Source of the DNA: Limnomonas spitsbergensis
Taxonomy: Eukaryota > Chlorophyta > Chlorophyceae > Chlamydomonadales
Direction: 5' to 3'
Length of the DNA: 64,000 nucleotides
Assembly: GCA_037349105.1 (NCBI GenBank)
Contig: JAYJMM010000084.1
Span: 310,001 to 374,000 of the forward strand
The notes beneath the pieces were generated by a model, which had not been told where the DNA came from, did not search any database, and worked only from the letters and a program-made list of their open reading frames with translations. This document shows positions 32,746-45,500 of this stretch, in pieces. The translations under genes and the position numbers were made by a program. Within the stretch, counting starts at the first letter, position 1; each line of letters opens with the position of its first letter.

Positions 32746-33418
32746 TCTTTCTTATTGACCGTGCCTTCTTTCTTCGTCTTGCCTACGTTTGGTGACAAGT
32801 TTAGTACCCCCCCCCTGTTCTTACTGACCCGCCCTAGTCTCATTTCCCTTCGCAAGGGTATATACAGACCGGGGCTTGGGCGTCTCGTCAGCCGGTACTT
32901 CCCAAAATCCGCGCAGCATCCGCTTTTTCTTTTCTTTTCAACAACGAAACACGTTCGTGACTACGGCATCCGAGCCATATTCGAATCGTCCGATCGATGA
33001 GCAATTCAGCACTTCACGAGCTAAGAAAACCCAGCCTTCATCCGGGGAACCTTAACCAAAGTTGCCAAGTTCTGCATACCGACGGTATCAGGCGAGGTTG
33101 CAGATTTAAAGGGCAAAGGGGAAAATGAGAGAAGATAATAGTGATGCATGGCAAATGGCAACTACCAACGGGGGTTGTTATTGCTTGAACAGTTCAGGAG
33201 GTAGAGACTGCATCAATCATTGACTGTTTGCCACAGCATTTGCATGGTCCTAACCCCCAACTAATATCCATGCATGCATGCTGCCTGCAACCATTTCCAT
33301 GTCTTTATATGCCAGTATGTGCCTAACACAAGTTTTTGACTGCAAAGGTCTGATACTCCTAGCCCACTGTATCGATGCGGTGCGGAGCAGACCGGAGCAG
33401 AAGCGTATCCGGACTGTG

Positions 33419-33490
33419 CTACCTACCTACCTACCTACCTACCTACCCATTTACCCCCCTATTATCCCTTACGTTCCGCTATGCTTCACA
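33419..33490. repeat. isolated copy of the CTAC/CCCTTACGTTCCG repeat
   Basis: A (CTAC)n run followed by CCCATTTACCCCCCTATTAT and CCCTTACGTTCCGCT matches 25505-25565 and 26830-26890. It shows the family of the 1.3-kb duplication is dispersed, here at the 3' edge of the kinase gene. Confidence 0.7.
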
Positions 33491-33508
33491 CGTGAATCAA
33501 CAAAGACC

Positions 33509-36500
33509 TCAACGTTCTTGTAATTCACCGCTTTGCTCAATCGCATCTCCACCCCAGCACTCCTCCCACCCCGTCGCAACTGGCGTCCAGTCGCAAAGCG
33601 CAGGCGTTTCAACCATCCCAGTGCCCACAGCAACACCGGGCGACACCAGCACTGGGGCAGCACTGATCACCGGACCAACCGCCGCAACACCTGAATGCGC
33701 AACAACCGCTGCTGCGGGAGCATCCGCCACCAACAACACTGGCAGGATGGGTAGGAGCTTGGGGCGCGCCTTCGTCGCCGCCTCAGACGACGAGCCTGTC
33801 CCGACAGCGACTGGCAGAGCTGCCACTACAAGGACGGGTACCGTGGCAACACAAACAACCAAAGAAGAAACATCGGCCATCACAACCAAAAGCGGTACAC
33901 TGGATGCCCTGTTTGATGCCACGGCCCCTCCCTCTGCTTCCGCCACCCCACTCGATGCCATGGCCTCTCCCTCTCCTACTGCTGCCCCACTTGATGCGAC
34001 CGTCCCTGCCTCTGCTGCCACAAATGCCGCGGCTGAACTGGGCGCATTGGGAGCCTCCGTAAACCAAGGGAAGGACAGGAGTGACGCCGCATCCACGGGG
34101 CGCTTGCCGGGTGCGTCATGCATGCAGGCCTGCAACACCTAGAGGCAACAGCAACAGGCGGGCCATGTAAGGCATCTCGGATACGGAGTGCACGAGGCCC
34201 TGTTTCTTTCAAGGTGCTTCAGCTCCAATTCAGCTACTTCGCAGCTTCTTTCAGGGTGTGTCAGCTACTTCATAGCTTCCTTCAGGATATTTCAGCTATA
34301 AGTCAGCTACTGCACAGCTTCTTCTTCAGGGTGCGTGAGATACTTCGCGGCTTCTTTCAGGGTGCGTGAGCTACAATTCAGCTACTTCACATCCTAAGGC
34401 CGTGGGGGGCTGGTATTCAGTAGGCCCTACTGCTTGGTCCGCGGTCCAAAGGCCAATCAAGGTTTGGCCGCTGAACCAATGACACAGAAATCCCCACCCA
34501 CCAGCCAACCTAGGGTGGTCTGGTGCGCACAAAATGGGCATTTGTTTGAAGGGGCATGTGAGGCCATGGGGGTCAAAACTCGAGACTGGATGCATCAAAT
34601 TGAGCTAGTGGTACAACACTGGTGGCATCCATACCCAATGGTTGAGGGATTAAACCTGCCAAGCGATCCTCTCTCTTCCCCTGTCCAGATCACCGGGTCC
34701 ATGTTCCTACCCCTTTCACATAGGAGGGTGGCATGGCTGCACTATGGTCCTGGCTGTGCATGGTGACTGAACTTGAGGTTAACCATCCCCTACCAGCCCC
34801 ACGCCGCCGCCGCGCATTAAGCAAAGCCCAGTGGGTAACGTATACGCATTTCTTCACAAGTCTTCTCACCTGTTGCAGCGAAGGCGAGAGGTTCTGGGAG
34901 CTTGTCGTTAACGCCTGGGCCGTGGGATGTTTTTTCAGGAATTCGCGGCGCATGCGGGGCAGGTCCTCGAACTCTCCGTCGTGGATGCGCTTGAATTCAA
35001 CCTGGAAGCGCATGGAAGGGCGAGGAGAGGAGGAATGGTTGGAAGAATCGGGCGGGGGGGGGGTCACATGTATTGGGTAGTGGGAGAGAGACGGAGGTCG
35101 CAGGATGGGCAGACACCGAGCGAGGAGGGGGTCGCTGGATAGGTCGGCAGGGAAAGGGGGAAATGTTAAATGGATCGGGCGGAGGGAGGGAGAGATCGCA
35201 GGGCAGGTCAGATTCGAGGAGGAGATAGCTGGGTAGGTCGGCGGAGAGAAGGAGCGGTCAATGGATAGATCGGGCATGGGCTTGTATGTGGCCATGCAAA
35301 GGCAGGTACCGTAGGACCTCTAAATCATAGTGGGTACCCACTGGGTGCAAGGACCCAAAATTCCTGGTCAATTACTTTTTCAAGGCTTTGCACGTGCCCA
35401 GCTTAAAAGAAAACCCCACGATGTCCATGCTTGTCTAAGCTTGTCTTTGAAATTCGTCAATTAGTCAGTCTCGTTAATGATCTAGGCACCATTTTTGTGA
35501 CATCCATGCCAGCTCACCGCAACCCCTGGCAACAGCCCGGTGGCCAGCTCATGCAGCATGATGCCAAAGCTCCATAGGTCAGCCTGCACGAAGCATGGGG
35601 GGTACAGGGACATGCTTTCAGGATACAAGGACAGGGTTTCAGGGTACAGGGACATGCTTTCAGGATACAAGGACAGGGTTTCAGGGTACAGGGACATGCT
35701 TTCAGGATACAAGGACAGGGTTTCAGGGTACAGGGACATGCTTTCAGGATACAAGGACAGGGTTTCAGGGTACAGGGACATGCTTTCAGGATACAAGGAC
35801 AGGGTTTCAGGGTACAGGGACATGCTTTCAGGATACAAGGACAGGGTTTCAGGGTACAGGGACATGCTTTCAGGATACAAGGACAGGGTTTCAGGGTACA
35901 GGGACATGCTTTCAGGATACAAGGACAGGGTTTCAGGGTACAGGGACATGCTTTCAGGATACAAGGACAGGGTTTCAGGGTACAGGGACATGCTTTCAGG
36001 ATACAAGGACAGGGTTTCAGGGTACAGGGACATGCTTTCAGGATACAAGGACAGGGTTTCAGGGTACAGGGACATGCTTTCAGGATACAAGGACAGGGTT
36101 TCAGGGTACAGGGACATGCTTTCAGGATACAAGGACCGGGTTTCAGGGTACAGGGACATGCTTTCAGGATACAAGGACAGGGTTTCAGGGTACAGGGGCA
36201 TGCTTTCAGGATACAAGGACAGGGTTTCAGGGTACAGGGACATGCTCTCAGGATACAATGACAGGGTTTCAGGGTACAGGGACATGCTTTCAGGGTACAA
36301 GGACAGGGTTTCAGGGTACAGGGGCATGCTTTCAGGATACAAGGACAGGGTTTCAGGGTACAGGGACATGCTCTCAGGATACAATGACAGGGTTTCAGGG
36401 TACAGGAACATGCTTTCAGGGTACAAGGACAGGGTTTCAGGGTACAGGGACATGCTTTCAGGATACAAGGACAGGTTTTCAGGGTACAGGGACATGCTTT

Positions 36501-39500
36501 CAGGATACAAGGACAGGGTTTCAGGGTACAGGGACATGCTTTCAGGATACAAGGACAGGGTTTCAGGGTACAGGGACATGCTTTCAGGATACAAGGACAG
36601 GGTTTCAGGGTACAGGGACATGCTTTCAGGATACAAGGACAGGGTTTCAGGGTACAGGGACATGCTTTCAGGATACAAGGACAGGGTTTCAGGGTACAGG
36701 GACATGCTTTCAGGATACAAGGACAGGGTTTCAGGGTACAGGGACATGCTTTCAGGATACAAGGACAGGGTTTCAGGGTACAGGGACATGCTTTCAGGAT
36801 ACAAGGACAGGGTTTCAGGGTACAGGGACATGCTTTCAGGATACAAGGACAGGGTTTCAGGGTACAGGGACATGCTTTCAGGATACAAGGACAGGGTTTC
36901 AGGGTACAGGGACATGCTTTCAGGATACAAGGACAGGGTTTCAGGGTACAGGGACATGCTTTCAGGATACAAGGACAGGGTTTCAGGGTACAGGGACATG
37001 CTTTCAGGATACAAGGACAGGGTTTCAGGGTACAGGGACATGCTTTCAGGATACAAGGACAGGGTTTCAGGGTACAGGGACATGCTTTCAGGATACAAGG
37101 ACAGGGTTTCAGGGTACAGGGACATGCTTTCAGGATACAAGGACAGGGATTCAGGGTACAGGGACATGCTTTCAGGATACAAGGACAGGGTTTCAGGGTA
37201 CAGGGACATGCTTTCAGGATACAAGGACAGGGTTTCAGGGTACAGGGGCATGCTTTCAGGATACAAGGACAGGGTTTCAGGGTACAGGGACATGCTTTCA
37301 GGATACAAGGACAGGGTTTCAGGGTACAGGGACATGCTTTCAGGATACAAGGACAGGGTTTCAGGGTACAGGGACATGCTTTCAGGATACAAGGACCGGG
37401 TTTCAGGGTACAGGGGCATGCTTTCAGGATACAAGGACAGGGTTTCAGGGTACAGGGGCATGCTCTCAGGATACAATGACAGGGTTTCAGGGTACAGGGA
37501 CATGCTTTCAGGGTACAAGGACAGGGTTTCAGGGTACAGGGGCATGCTTTCAGGATACAAGGACAGGGTTTCAGGGTACAGGGACATGCTCTCAGGATAC
37601 AATGACAGGGTTTCAGGGTACAGGGACATGCTTTCAGGGTACAAGGACAGGGTTTCAGGGTACAGGGACATGCTTTCAGGATACAAGGACAGGGTTCCAG
37701 GGTACAGGGACATGCTTTCAGGATACAAGGACAGGGTTTCAGGGTACAGGGGCATGCTTTCAGGATACAAGGACAGGGTTTCAGGGTACAGGGGCATGCT
37801 TTCAGGATACAAGGACAGGGTTTCAGGGTACAGGGACATGCTTTCAGGATACAAGGACAGGGTTTCAGGGTACAGGGACATGCTTTCAGGATACAAGGAC
37901 AGGGTTTCAGGGTACAGGGACATGCTTTCAGGATACAAGGACAGGGTTTCAGGGTACAGGGACATGCTTTCAGGATACAAGGACAGGGTTTCAGGGTACA
38001 GGGACATGCTTTCAGGATACAAGGACAGGGTTTCAGGGTACAGGGACATGCTTTCAGGATACAAGGACAGGGTTTCAGGGTACAGGGACATGCTTTCAGG
38101 ATACAAGGACAGGGTTTCAGGGTACAGGGACATGCTTTCAGGGTACAAGGACAGGGTTTCAGGGTACAGGGGCATGCTTTCAGGATACAAGGACAGGGTT
38201 TCAGGGTACAGGAACATGCTTTCAGGGTACAAGGACCGGGTTTCAGGGTACAGGGGCATGCTTTCAGGATACAAGGACAGGGTTTCAGGGTACAGGGACA
38301 TGCTTTCAGGATACAAGGACCGGGTTTCAGGGTACAGGGGCATGCTTTCAGGATACAAGGACAGGGTTTCAGGGTACAGGGACATGCTTTCAGGGTACAA
38401 GGACAGGGTTTCAGGGTACAGGGACATGCTTTCAGGATACAAGGACAGGGTTTCAGGGTACAGGGGCATGCTTTCAGGATACAAGGACAGGGTTTCAGGG
38501 TACAGGGACATGCTTTCAGGGTACAAGGACAGGGTTTCAGGGTACAGGGGCATGCTTTCAGGATACAAGGACAGGGTTTCAGGGTACAGGGGCATGCTTT
38601 CAGGATACAAGGACAGGGTTTCAGGGTACAGGGACATGCTTTCAGGATACAAGGACAGGGTTTCAGGGTACAGGGGCATGCTTTCAGGATACAAGGACAG
38701 GGTTTCAGGGTACAGGGACATGCTTTCAGGGTACAAGGACAGGGTTTCAGGGTACAGGGGCATGCTTTCAGGATACAAGGACAGGGTTTCAGGGTACAGG
38801 GACATGCTTTCAGGGTACAAGGACAGGGTTTCAGGGTACATGGGCATGCTTTCAGGATACAAGGACAGGGTTTCAGGGTACAGGGGCATGCTTTCAGGGT
38901 ACAAGGACAGGGTTTCAGGGTACAGGGACATGCTTTCAGGGTACAAGGACAGGGTTTCAGGGTACAGGGACATGCTTTCAGGGTACAAGGACAGGGTTTC
39001 AGGGTACAGGGACATGCTTTCAGGATACAAGGACAGGGTTTCAGGGTACAGGGACATGCTTTCAGGATACAAGGACAGGGTTTCAGGGTACAGGGACATG
39101 CTTTCAGGATACAAGGACAGGGTTTCAGGGTACAGGGGCATGCTTTCAGGATACAAGGACCGGGTTTCAGGGTACAGGGACATGCTTTCAGGATACAAGG
39201 ACAGGGTTTCAGGGTACAGGGACATGCTTTCAGGATACAAGGACAGGGTTTCAAGGTACAGGGACATGCTTTCAGGATACAAGGACAGGGTTTCAGGGTA
39301 CAGGGACATGCTTTCAGGGTACAAGGACAGGGTTTCAGGGTACAGGGACATGCTTTCAGGATACAAGGACAGGGTTTCAGGGTACAGGGACATGCTTTCA
39401 GGGTACAAGGACAGGGTTTCAGGGTGCAGGGACATGCTTTCAGGATACAAGGACAGGGTTTCAGGGTACAGGGACATGCTTTCAGGATACAAGGACAGGG

Positions 39501-42500
39501 TTTCAGGGTACAGGGACATGCTTTCAGGATACAAGGACAGGGTTTCAGGGTACAGGGACATGCTTTCAGGATACAAGGACAGGGTTTCAGGGTACAGGGA
39601 CATGCTTTCAGGATACAAGGACAGGGTTTCAGGGTACAGGGACATGCTTTCAGGATACAAGGACAGGGTTTCAGGGTACAGGGACATGCTTTCAGGATAC
39701 AAGGACAGGGTTTCAGGGTACAGGGACATGCTTTTCAGGATACAAGGACAGGGTTTCAGGGTACAGGGACATGCTTTCAGGATACAAGGACAGGGTTTCA
39801 GGGTACAGGGACATGCTTTCAGGATACAAGGACAGGGTTTCAGGGTACAGGGACATGCTTTCAGGATACAAGGACAGGGTTTCAGGGTACAGGGGCATGC
39901 TTTCAGGATACAAGGACAGGGTTTCAGGGTACAGGGACATGCTCTCAGGATACAATGACAGGGTTTCAGGGTACAGGGACATGCTTTCAGGGTACAAGGA
40001 CAGGGTTTCAGGGTACAGGGGCATGCTTTCAGGATACAAGGACAGGGTTTCAGGGTACAGGGACATGCTTTCAGGATACAAGGACAGGGTTTCAGGGTAC
40101 AGGGACATGCTTTCAGGATACAAGGACAGGGTTTCAGGGTACAGGGACATGCTTTCAGGATACAAGGACAGGGTTTCAGGGTACAGGGACATGCTTTCAG
40201 GATACAAGGACAGGGTTTCAGGGTACAGGGACATGCTTTCAGGATACAAGGACAGGGTTTCAGGGTACAGGGACATGCTTTCAGGATACAAGGACAGGGT
40301 TTCAGGGTACAGGGACATGCTTTCAGGATACAAGGACAGGGTTTCAGGGTACAGGGACATGCTTTCAGGATACAAGGACAGGGTTTCAGGGTACAGGGAC
40401 ATGCTTTCAGGATACAAGGACAGGGTTTCAGGGTACAGGGACATGCTTTCAGGATACAAGGACAGGGTTTCAGGGTACAGGGACATGCTTTCAGGATACA
40501 AGGACAGGGTTTCAGGGTACAGGGACATGCTTTCAGGATACAAGGACAGGGTTTCAGGGTACAGGGACATGCTTTCAGGATACAAGGACAGGGTTTCAGG
40601 GTACAGGGACATGCTTTCAGGATACAAGGACAGGGTTTCAGGGTACAGGGACATGCTTTCAGGATACAAGGACAGGGTTTCAGGGTACAGGGACATGCTT
40701 TCAGGATACAAGGACAGGGTTTCAGGGTACAGGGACATGCTTTCAGGATACAAGGACAGGGTTTCAGGGTACAGGGACATGCTTTCAGGATACAAGGACA
40801 GGGTTTCAGGGTACAGGGACATGCTTTCAGGATACAAGGACAGGGTTTCAGGGTACAGGGACATGCTTTCAGGATACAAGGACAGGGTTTCAGGGTACAG
40901 GGACATGCTTTCAGGATACAAGGACAGGGTTTCAGGGTACAGGGACATGCTTTCAGGATACAAGGACAGGGATTCAGGGTACAGGGACATGCTTTCAGGA
41001 TACAAGGACAGGGTTTCAGGGTACAGGGACATGCTTTCAGGATACAAGGACAGGGTTTCAGGGTACAGGGACATGCTTTCAGGATACAAGGACAGGGTTT
41101 CAGGGTACAGGGACATGCTTTCAGGATACAAGGACAGGGTTTCAGGGTACAGGGACATGCTTTCAGGATACAAGGACAGGGTTTCAGGGTACAGGGACAT
41201 GCTTTCAGGATACAAGGACAGGGTTTCAGGGTACAGGGGCATGCTTTCAGGATACAAGGACAGGGTTTCAGGGTACAGGGACATGCTCTCAGGATACAAT
41301 GACAGGGTTTCAGGGTACAGGGACATGCTTTCAGGGTACAAGGACAGGGTTTCAGGGTACAGGGGCATGCTTTCAGGATACAAGGACAGGGTTTCAGGGT
41401 ACAGGGACATGCTCTCAGGATACAATGACAGGGTTTCAGGGTACAGGGACATGCTTTCAGGGTACAAGGACAGGGTTTCAGGGTACAGGGACATGCTTTC
41501 AGGATACAAGGACAGGGTTCCAGGGTACAGGGACATGCTTTCAGGATACAAGGACAGGGTTTCAGGGTACAGGGGCATGCTTTCAGGATACAAGGACAGG
41601 GTTTCAGGGTACAGGGGCATGCTTTCAGGATACAAGGACAGGGTTTCAGGGTACAGGGACATGCTTTCAGGATACAAGGACAGGGTTTCAGGGTACAGGG
41701 ACATGCTTTCAGGATACAAGGACAGGGTTTCAGGGTACAGGGACATGCTTTCAGGATACAAGGACAGGGTTTCAGGGTACAGGGACATGCTTTCAGGATA
41801 CAAGGACAGGGTTTCAGGGTACAGGGACATGCTTTCAGGATACAAGGACAGGGTTTCAGGGTACAGGGACATGCTTTCAGGATACAAGGACAGGGTTTCA
41901 GGGTACAGGGACATGCTTTCAGGATACAAGGACAGGGTTTCAGGGTACAGGGACATGCTTTCAGGGTACAAGGACAGGGTTTCAGGGTACAGGGGCATGC
42001 TTTCAGGATACAAGGACAGGGTTTCAGGGTACAGGAACATGCTTTCAGGGTACAAGGACCGGGTTTCAGGGTACAGGGGCATGCTTTCAGGATACAAGGA
42101 CAGGGTTTCAGGGTACAGGGACATGCTTTCAGGATACAAGGACCGGGTTTCAGGGTACAGGGGCATGCTTTCAGGATACAAGGACAGGGTTTCAGGGTAC
42201 AGGGACATGCTTTCAGGGTACAAGGACAGGGTTTCAGGGTACAGGGACATGCTTTCAGGATACAAGGACAGGGTTTCAGGGTACAGGGGCATGCTTTCAG
42301 GATACAAGGACAGGGTTTCAGGGTACAGGGACATGCTTTCAGGGTACAAGGACAGGGTTTCAGGGTACAGGGGCATGCTTTCAGGATACAAGGACAGGGT
42401 TTCAGGGTACAGGGGCATGCTTTCAGGATACAAGGACAGGGTTTCAGGGTACAGGGACATGCTTTCAGGATACAAGGACAGGGTTTCAGGGTACAGGGGC

Positions 42501-45500
42501 ATGCTTTCAGGATACAAGGACAGGGTTTCAGGGTACAGGGACATGCTTTCAGGGTACAAGGACAGGGTTTCAGGGTACAGGGGCATGCTTTCAGGATACA
42601 AGGACAGGGTTTCAGGGTACAGGGACATGCTTTCAGGGTACAAGGACAGGGTTTCAGGGTACATGGGCATGCTTTCAGGATACAAGGACAGGGTTTCAGG
42701 GTACAGGGGCATGCTTTCAGGGTACAAGGACAGGGTTTCAGGGTACAGGGACATGCTTTCAGGGTACAAGGACAGGGTTTCAGGGTACAGGGACATGCTT
42801 TCAGGGTACAAGGACAGGGTTTCAGGGTACAGGGACATGCTTTCAGGATACAAGGACAGGGTTTCAGGGTACAGGGGCATGCTTTCAGGATACAAGGACA
42901 GGGTTTCAGGGTACAGGGACATGCTTTCAGGATACAAGGACAGGGTTTCAGGGTACATGGGCATGCTTTCAGGATACAAGGACAGGGTTTCAGGGTACAG
43001 GGGCATGCTTTCAGGATACAAGGACAGGGTTTCAGGGTACAGGGACATGCTTTCAGGATACAAGGACAGGGTTTCAGGGTACAGGGACATGCTTTCAGGA
43101 TACAAGGACAGGGTTTCAGGGTACAGGGACATGCTTTCAGGATACAAGGACAGGGTTTCAGGGTACAGGGACATGCTTTCAGGATACAAGGACAGGGTTT
43201 CAGGGTACAGGGACATGCTTTCAGGATACAAGGACAGGGTTTCAGGGTACAGGGGCATGCTTTCAGGATACAAGGACCGGGTTTCAGGGTACAGGGACAT
43301 GCTTTCAGGATACAAGGACAGGGTTTCAGGGTACAGGGACATGCTTTCAGGATACAAGGACAGGGTTTCAAGGTACAGGGACATGCTTTCAGGATACAAG
43401 GACAGGGTTTCAGGGTACAGGGACATGCTTTCAGGGTACAAGGACAGGGTTTCAGGGTACAGGGACATGCTTTCAGGATACAAGGACAGGGTTTCAGGGT
43501 ACAGGGACATGCTTTCAGGGTACAAGGACAGGGTTTCAGGGTGCAGGGACATGCTTTCAGGATACAAGGACAGGGTTTCAGGGTACAGGGACATGCTTTC
43601 AGGATACAAGGACAGGGTTTCAGGGTACAGGGACATGCTTTCAGGATACAAGGACAGGGTTTCAGGGTACAGGGACATGCTTTCAGGATACAAGGACAGG
43701 GTTTCAGGGTACAGGGGCATGCTTTCAGGATACAAGGACAGGGTTTCAGGGTACAGGGACATGCTTTCAGGGTACAAGGACAGGGTTTCAGGGTACAGGG
43801 GCATGCTTTCAGGATACAAGGACAGGGTTTCAGGGTACAGGGACATGCTTTCAGGATACAAGGACAGGGTTTCAGGGTACAGGGACATGCTTTCAGGATA
43901 CAAGGACAGGGTTTCAGGGTACAGGGGCATGCTTTCAGGGTACAAGGACAGGGTTTCAGGGTACAGGGACATGCTTTCAGGATACAAGGACAGGGTTTCA
44001 GGGTACAGGGGCATGCTTTCAGGATACAAGGACAGGGTTTCAGGGTACAGGGACATGCTTTCAGGATACAAGGACAGGGTTTCAGGGTGCAGGGACATGC
44101 TTTCAGGATACAAGGACAGGGTTCCAGGGTACAGGGACATGCTTTCAGGATACAAGGACAGGGTTTCAGGGTACAGGGGCATGCTTTCAGGATACAAGGA
44201 CAGGGTTTCAGGGTACAGGGGCATGCTTTCAGGATACAAGGACAGGGTTTCAGGGTACAGGGACATGCTTTCAGGATACAAGGACAGGGTTTCAGGGTAC
44301 AGGGGCATGCTTTCAGGATACAAGGACAGGGTTTCAGGTTACAGGGACATGCTTTCAGGGTACAAGGACAGGATTTCAGGGTACAGGGGCATGCTTTCAG
44401 GATACAAGGACAGGGTTTCAGGGTACAGGGACATGCTTTCAGGATACAAGGACAGGGTTTCAGGGTACAGGGGCATGCTTTCAGGATACAATGCCAAGGT
44501 TTCAGGGTGCAGGGACATGCTTTCAGGATACAAGGACAGGTTTTCAGGGTACAGGGGCATGCTTTCAGTGCCAGGAAACGGCCAAGCATCTCAATACATC
44601 ATTCAGGAGAGGGAATGAGGACGGACAGGCATAGATGCCCACACCAAGCAGTCCACGAGACAACGTAAACAAAATATATGCGGCAAAACCGTAACTCGTT
44701 CTTGATGGCCGATCCTGCGCGTGCTATCTTGCAAAGTCTCCGGGTTCAAGCCCTAAACACTTAACCTACCCATCGGCTCATGCTGTTCGTCACATCCTGC
44801 AGAGTTCCCGAGTTATCAGCAAGGTCCTCGACCTTCACCCTTACCTGCAGGCCTGCGGTGCTCATCCCAGCCTGCAGAATCTCCAGGTTACCAGTAAGCC
44901 CCTAAACCCTCTACATTTAACCTTACCCGAAGGCCCACACTGCTTGTCCCATCCTGCAGAGTCACCGGGTCAAGGCCCTCAACCCTGAACCTTCAACCCT
45001 ACCTGAGGGCCTGCACTGCTCGTCCCATCCTGCAGGGTTTCGGGGGATGCGTATTCGGGCGTGAAACCAAAGCCGGACACCTGAGGGGACGAAGCAGAGG
45101 CAGGCCAAATGCAACAACTGTTAGCTTCAGCCCAAGATCAGGAGAAACAAGGGCGCATGGGGCCCGTGTGTTGGGTGCGGTCCAGCGGCATTATAAGCGT
45201 AGAAGCAGAGGCAGGCCTAAAGCAGGGGGTAGGCGGTGAGACCAGTAAGAAATGCAAATCTTGGCTGATATCTCTCGTGAGCATACTTGGCACTACCGAT
45301 TAGGCTGATGCGGGCAGAAACTTGATCGACCTCCGGCCAGTGCCTGAGGCACTGGCACTACAGAAGATGGACATACCTGGCCAGCAGGGTGTGCTGCACC
45401 AAGCCCCCTCGGCCACACGCCGCAGAGTAGGTTACGTGTAGCTGAGGCGCCTTCTGAATTTTACAGCGGCAGGTGCTGACGGCCCGACCTCCTGGTGACT

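Noticed and set aside
33375..34142. Plus-strand 255-codon Thr/Ala-rich frame
   Set aside because: Antisense to kinase exon E10, which carries the APGKRP and FPWF motifs and a proper acceptor.
35601..44568. CRISPR-like appearance of regular repeats
   Set aside because: There are no unique spacers; units abut directly, and the context is eukaryotic.
35482..44668. Several open frames of 1,000-3,000 codons on both strands
   Set aside because: They come from a 42-bp repeat with no stops in those frames; six-frame openness across one minisatellite is not evidence for a protein, and the array lies within a kinase intron.
45362..45442. Possible small minus-strand exon between E7 and E6
   Set aside because: Has AG and GT borders, but E6 and E7 already join in phase with continuous kinase motifs, and the piece would end out of phase.
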